Assembly (NCBI RefSeq): GCF_905404315.1
Contig: NC_066293.1
Span: 697,001 to 761,000, forward strand
From: Leptidea sinapis
Lineage: Eukaryota; Arthropoda; Insecta; Lepidoptera; Pieridae
Direction of reading: 5' to 3'
DNA: 64,000 nucleotides
The translations under genes were made by a program, and so were the position numbers. The notes beneath the pieces were generated by a model that worked only from the letters and a program-made list of their open reading frames with translations, made no database searches and was not told the origin of the DNA. How positions within the stretch are numbered: position 1 is the stretch's first letter; every line of letters begins with the position of its first letter. Shown here one piece after another: positions 60,301-64,000 of this stretch.

Positions 60301-60630
60301 GTGTGGCAGGTTGGTGTCCTGGTTCTGTGGGATCCTGTGCTCCAATTCTTCCTTCCTGCTGTCAAACGCCAATATCGCACCAATGAATCCTCACCATTTG
60401 ATGTGTTGCTCCTCCAAGTGTGGTCACCATGGACCCTTGCGCGGTGTTTCTGTTGACACGAACACCTCAACTTAGACAAAGTTCGTACAGGAGTCTGGTA
60501 TGATTCCTCTTGTACTGCTCAGAGTGCGGTCGATCATCGCCGTCCTCTTATCCATAAAATACTAGATTGTGTTGTAGATTATCTCAACATTTTTAAATGC
60601 ACAATTCACGTCATACGAAAAGAAAGCCAA

Positions 60631-60960
60631 ATTCAAATTCAAATATTTTTATTCAAAATAGGATGTGAAATCACTTATTGAAAGTCAAAAAAAATTACCA
60701 CCAATGGGTGGTAATTTTTTTTTGGAATGCCAAAATGAATGCCTCAGACCTGAGAAGAATGGGCGCAACAAACACAGTGGGCTTTTCTTTTCATCAAAAA
60801 TATGTTTTACAATTAAAGTAACATTAACAAAGTAACATTGTACAAGTAAACTTATTATTTAATAGCCTGAGGGCGGTCGCTCCATTCCCAGTCTGTGGTA
60901 TCATTAAGAAAGTCATTTATATTATAGTAACCTTTACCGTTGCGCGTGGTGGATGTGAGG
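60631..60960 (-). mobile_element. LINE B-type 3' fragment
   Basis: On the - strand it reads GKGYYNINDFLNDTTDWEWS then the LINE B UTR (GAATGGGCG..., ATTTTGAATAAAAATATTTG in reverse). Truncated after about 330 bp. It lies in the probable 3' UTR of PLC-epsilon. Confidence 0.82.
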
Positions 60961-61093
60961 AGTGGTAACATTGACGTAGTGTTAAAAATTGAAATAAAAA
61001 GAAATACTGCATATACATGAGTAAATTAAGTTTAAAAGTATAGTTTCCACCCAAATAAAATATATGTATTGTTAGAAAAACTTGATAATAGAT

Positions 61094-61099
61094 AAATAA
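61094..61099 (+). terminator. Candidate polyadenylation signal of PLC-epsilon
   Basis: AATAAA followed within 40 bases by a TG-rich stretch (TTTAGTGTTGTTGTGCTCGG). Another AATAAA is at 60993-60998. Position only; use is not shown. Confidence 0.35.
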
Positions 61100-61252
61100 A
61101 GTTCAAAGTGAAATTAAAGTTTAGTGTTGTTGTGCTCGGAGCTATTGCGTCATCCTTCAAACGTTGAGCTACTTGTTGTAATATAACTACCTAAAGTTAC
61201 ACTAGACCAGTGCCGAAGCCTTTGCAAATGATAAAAAGTGAAACAAAATAAT

Positions 61253-61985
61253 AGTAGGATGAAACCCATTGGAAAAGGACGAGAATATAACAAAAATTAA
61301 GGGAAAAATAAATTACGGGCGATCTGAGGTCGGGAAGTGGAAAAGGGTAAAAAAACCGTTTATCTCGATTTCCGGCAAAACTACAAGTCCTATGGCAAAA
61401 AGTTAACTGGCAAAGTTGTAGGTAATACAGAGATCTACAACTTTTGTAATTACACTTTTTTCACATAACCTCAAAATTTTAGGTGAAAAATTCAAAAAAC
61501 CAAGTTTTTGGGTTTTTATTTATATCTTATTCAAAAAAAATATATTTCTACGAAATTTGGTGAAAACTTACCTTATTGTCCCAAATACACTGTAATTTAT
61601 TTGATTTAAAATATTAATTTTTTCGCCTTATTTTAACTTAATATCAAAAAAGCACCCTAATTTTCAATCGTAAATTCTGACGTCAAAATATCAGCTTTTT
61701 TCAAAAAGTTTGGGGGCTCTTTGTTCATTAAAATATCTACTTTCTCATGGTGAGAGTCTCTCAAAAAAATATATATATTACAATTGTAAATGTTCGGAAA
61801 ATTTAAGTCCAACAAAAGGCATTTCATAAAAAATTCACACCTGTTAATAAGTAGCAGCAAAAATATGGATGGAAACCCCCCCCCCCCCCCCCTTTTTCCA
61901 CTTCCCGACCTCAGATCGCCCGTAATTTATTTTTCCCTTAATTTTTGTTATATTCTCGTCCTCTTCCAATGGGTTTCATCCTACT
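61253..61985. mobile_element. Foldback/MITE-like element with 95-bp inverted termini
   Basis: 733 bp. Left terminus 61253-61347 and right terminus 61890-61985 are inverted copies with one substitution and one indel. They start AGTAGGATGAAACCCATTGG and include ATTACGGGCGATCTGAGGTC. The middle is AT-rich with no coding frame and has a 16-17-base C run beside the right terminus (61876-61892). The near-identity of the arms suggests a young insertion. Class unknown. Confidence 0.93.
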
Positions 61986-62533
61986 GTATTTTTTTTTGGT
62001 TTCAAAAATTATCGACCCTGGTCTACACTGCCGACAGCTGATTGAGGAATTGACTGAAGGATTATAAGGGCAGTATTTTGTTTTTGTAATGAAAACAATA
62101 TAATATATTATTTAATTAAGTATCTATATATCCTACTGCGGTGTGTTCGGTTTCAAGTAAGCGTTACTCTCTGTTAAAGTTAATTTAAAATTATCCTAGT
62201 TGTTAAATCTATATTACCTTAGTCTTAAAAAGTAGATAACTGTCCGTACTTCAATAACCAGCAGCAAATTACACAAATTTAAAGTGAATCTTGAATTAAT
62301 ACTGTGAAATCAAAACTTCTAGTGGTTCCAGCGTCACCATTAAATGTCTTAGATTAGTGACAAATCAAAGCAAAACTAACACTTATACACCATAACACGG
62401 AACTACAATTCACGGATTTTAAGGATTAACTAAATAAAATCGTAATTTTGTGCTATAATAATTAACTAAGTGAATATGTGTTCGTGAAAAATAAATACAG
62501 TTGTGAAGGTACTTTTAGGCTAAGTTCATATGG

Positions 62534-62682
62534 CCGCGCGGTACCGCGCGGAACTACGAACCGCGCGGCACAAGATCAATATAAACGATAATTATCGTCT
62601 ACATTACCGCGCGGTACCGCACGCCAACGCGCGGCGCGCTCTGACCCGCGCGCAAGATCTAGAACCGCGCGCTGCCGCGCGG
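62534..62682. repeat. Cluster of CCGCGCGG palindromes
   Basis: Perfect CCGCGCGG at 62534, 62544, 62561, 62607 and 62675, plus one-base variants near 62627, 62646 and 62665. Two are joined as CCGCGCGGTACCGCGCGG. Unusual in this AT-rich neighbourhood. Confidence 0.9.
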
Positions 62683-62760
62683 CCCAAGTATTTCAAACCT
62701 GTATCGACCTGTTCAGTTGATCCGCGCGCCTTGAGACGGAAAGACACATAGATCGATGCA

Positions 62761-62944
62761 ATGAGTACCGAAGATGACATTGTGCCTATCGATTTGCTTA
62801 TCGACGAAATCGAAAAAAGAGATGCGATTTGGAATCTTAACTCTAAGGATTATTCAAATAAAATATTAAAAAGAAGGTCTTGGGAAGAACTAGTTTTAAT
62901 TTTTTGCAAAAATGATGATTCCGAAGAAAAAAAGAAAAATTTGG
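62761..62944 (+). CDS. MADF-domain protein, first exon
   Basis: ATG at 62761, MSTEDDIVPIDLLIDEIEKR then AIWNLNSKDYSNKILKRRSW EELVLIF. The spacing L-I-x2-I-x4-A-I-W ... D-Y-x8-R-R-S-W-x-x-L matches MADF (Myb/SANT-like) DNA-binding domains, which partner the nuclease in PIF/Harbinger elements. It ends at donor GTAAGT in phase 1. The next exon would have to lie inside or beyond the opposite-strand nuclease gene, probably past 64000. Confidence 0.65.
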
Positions 62945-63004
62945 GTAAGTTGTTTTTTAATTAGTTTTATTTATTTAAAATAAGTTTTATAAAATCATCA
63001 CCTA

Positions 63005-63893
63005 TTACACCATTTTATCTTGCCAATCTAATTTACCTTCAGTAACAAAATAATTTGTGAATTTAGTTCGAATATTATCTACTTCATGGATTGCTCGTCC
63101 ACTGTTAGTTGGATTCACATTAGGTAATGGCGCTGGATTGATCATATCATCCTGATTTATACCATCTCTCATCCTTACCAAGTTATGTAAAACACAAATA
63201 GCTTTGACGATATCAACAGCAAAATCTATCTTCACGTCTATTGGCCGGTGTAAGATACGCCACTTGTTACACATTATGCCAAATGTACATTCGACATACC
63301 TTCGTGCTAAAGAAAGGCGGTAGTTAAATATTTTTTTTTCTTTTGACAACATTTTACCACCATAGGGTCTCATCAAATTTTTAGTCATAGCGAAAGCCTC
63401 GTCAGCTACAATTACGTATGGTAGTTTAAATGCATCGCTCTCATTATTTGTGATAGATCTAGGCTCTGGTAAGTTCAACGAATTTTCTGAGAGTTTTTTG
63501 AATAATGACGTTTCCTTGAAAACACCCGAATCACTGTCTTTTCCGTAAGCTCCAACGTCTATCCATATGAAGCAATAGTTAGCATCACATAAAGCCATTA
63601 AAACTAATGAGAAAAAGTGTTTATAATTGTAATACATTGATCCTGATTCTGGTGGCTGTATTAAACGAACGTGTTTGCCGTCCAACGCTCCAACACAATT
63701 TGGAAAATATGCTTTATTTTCAAATTGTATAGATATTTGTGTCCAGATTTCTTTTGTTGGTGGACTCATGACCAAAGTTTTTAAATTTCTCCAAAAAACT
63801 TGGCACACTTGCTTAATTATACCCGATATCGTAGACTTGCCAATTTTATAACCATATTGTAACTCTGCAAATGAAGAACCAGTTGCTAGGTAC
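63005..63893 (-). CDS. HARBI1-like (PIF/Harbinger) nuclease, last exon
   Basis: Open from acceptor GTTACAG (exon start 63893) to TAA at 63007. Begins RYLATGSSFAELQYGYKIGK. DDE triad visible: Asp in PNCVGALDGKHVRL, Asp in YVIVADEAFAM, Glu in LARRYVECTFGIM; also DVGAYGKDSDSGVF. The frame is unbroken for 295 codons and all catalytic acids are kept, so it may be functional or a domesticated host gene. Earlier exon(s) lie right of the window. Confidence 0.88.
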
Positions 63894-64000
63894 CTGTAAC
63901 ATAATAGTTATTTAAGATACACGTGCATAAAGTAGATCTTTACCGAATAAGTGCTACAGTGAAAACACAAGCATAGCGAGTGTTTACAGTGTGGCACGCG

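Larger units (their letters stand above)
62518..64000. mobile_element. PIF/Harbinger-type unit, left part
   Basis: Contains a MADF-type exon (+) and a HARBI1-like nuclease (-), the two proteins that PIF/Harbinger elements encode. A cluster of CCGCGCGG palindromes at 62534-62682 lies just left of them. The left end is proposed after TTTTA at 62517; the right end is outside the window, so terminal repeats cannot be tested. Confidence 0.6.

Noticed and set aside
62530..62751. 73-codon Arg/Ala-rich open frame
   Set aside because: Its composition is explained by the CCGCGCGG palindromes; no protein motif, and the MADF start at 62761 is separate.
1..64000. CRISPR array or bacterial operon
   Set aside because: The tandem repeats have no unique spacers, and all genes are intron-containing eukaryotic ones.

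Overview
The window is eukaryotic nuclear DNA from an insect, most probably a moth or butterfly. Coding exons are short and GC-rich, have GT/AG borders and sit in AT-rich introns. The introns are packed with transposons of types typical of Lepidoptera (RTE and Jockey LINEs, other LINEs, mariner, Tc1, Tigger/pogo, PIF/Harbinger, tRNA-derived SINEs). No species can be named from the sequence alone.

Two host genes dominate. (1) A phospholipase C-epsilon gene on the + strand, 3663-60300, with 25 exons that I could join with consistent phase and consensus splice sites (3337 nt, 1111 visible residues). It runs from the EF-hand-like region through catalytic X and Y boxes, C2, RA1 and RA2 to the stop codon. 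The first exons (RasGEF/PH part of the family) must lie left of the window. (2) A complete 11-exon gene for cleavage stimulation factor 50-kDa subunit (CstF50/CSTF1, 433 aa) on the - strand, 13467-19157. It is nested antisense in the 17-kb PLC-epsilon intron between X-box exons 5 and 6.

Layout: 1-2432 two degenerate LINEs; 3663-10077 PLC-epsilon exons 1-5, with a mariner remnant touching exon 5; 11049-11757 short Tigger/pogo element; 13467-19157 CstF50; 20502-25279 a whole RTE LINE with 12-bp target duplications; 25.4-27 kb SINE-like copies and a LINE 3' part with a nuclease-like domain; 27233 exon 6; 28256-31275 a second RTE copy with 12-bp duplications; 32111-48315 exons 7-20 among repeat fragments, a Harbinger remnant and a 112/113-bp array; 49080-55500 a mariner split by a 5.4-kb Jockey; 55774-60300 exons 21-25 with a nearly intact Tc1 element between exons 23 and 24; 61253-61985 a foldback element with 95-bp inverted repeats; 62518-64000 the left part of a PIF/Harbinger unit (MADF exon plus HARBI1-like nuclease).

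The most unusual signal is that both host genes carry a tandem array copying the 3' end of a coding exon together with its splice donor: 107-bp units in CstF50 and 112/113-bp units in the PLC-epsilon C2 exon. In each array some copies could be read as in-frame cassettes (48 nt and 84 nt). A third, 20-bp array starts right behind PLC-epsilon exon 2.
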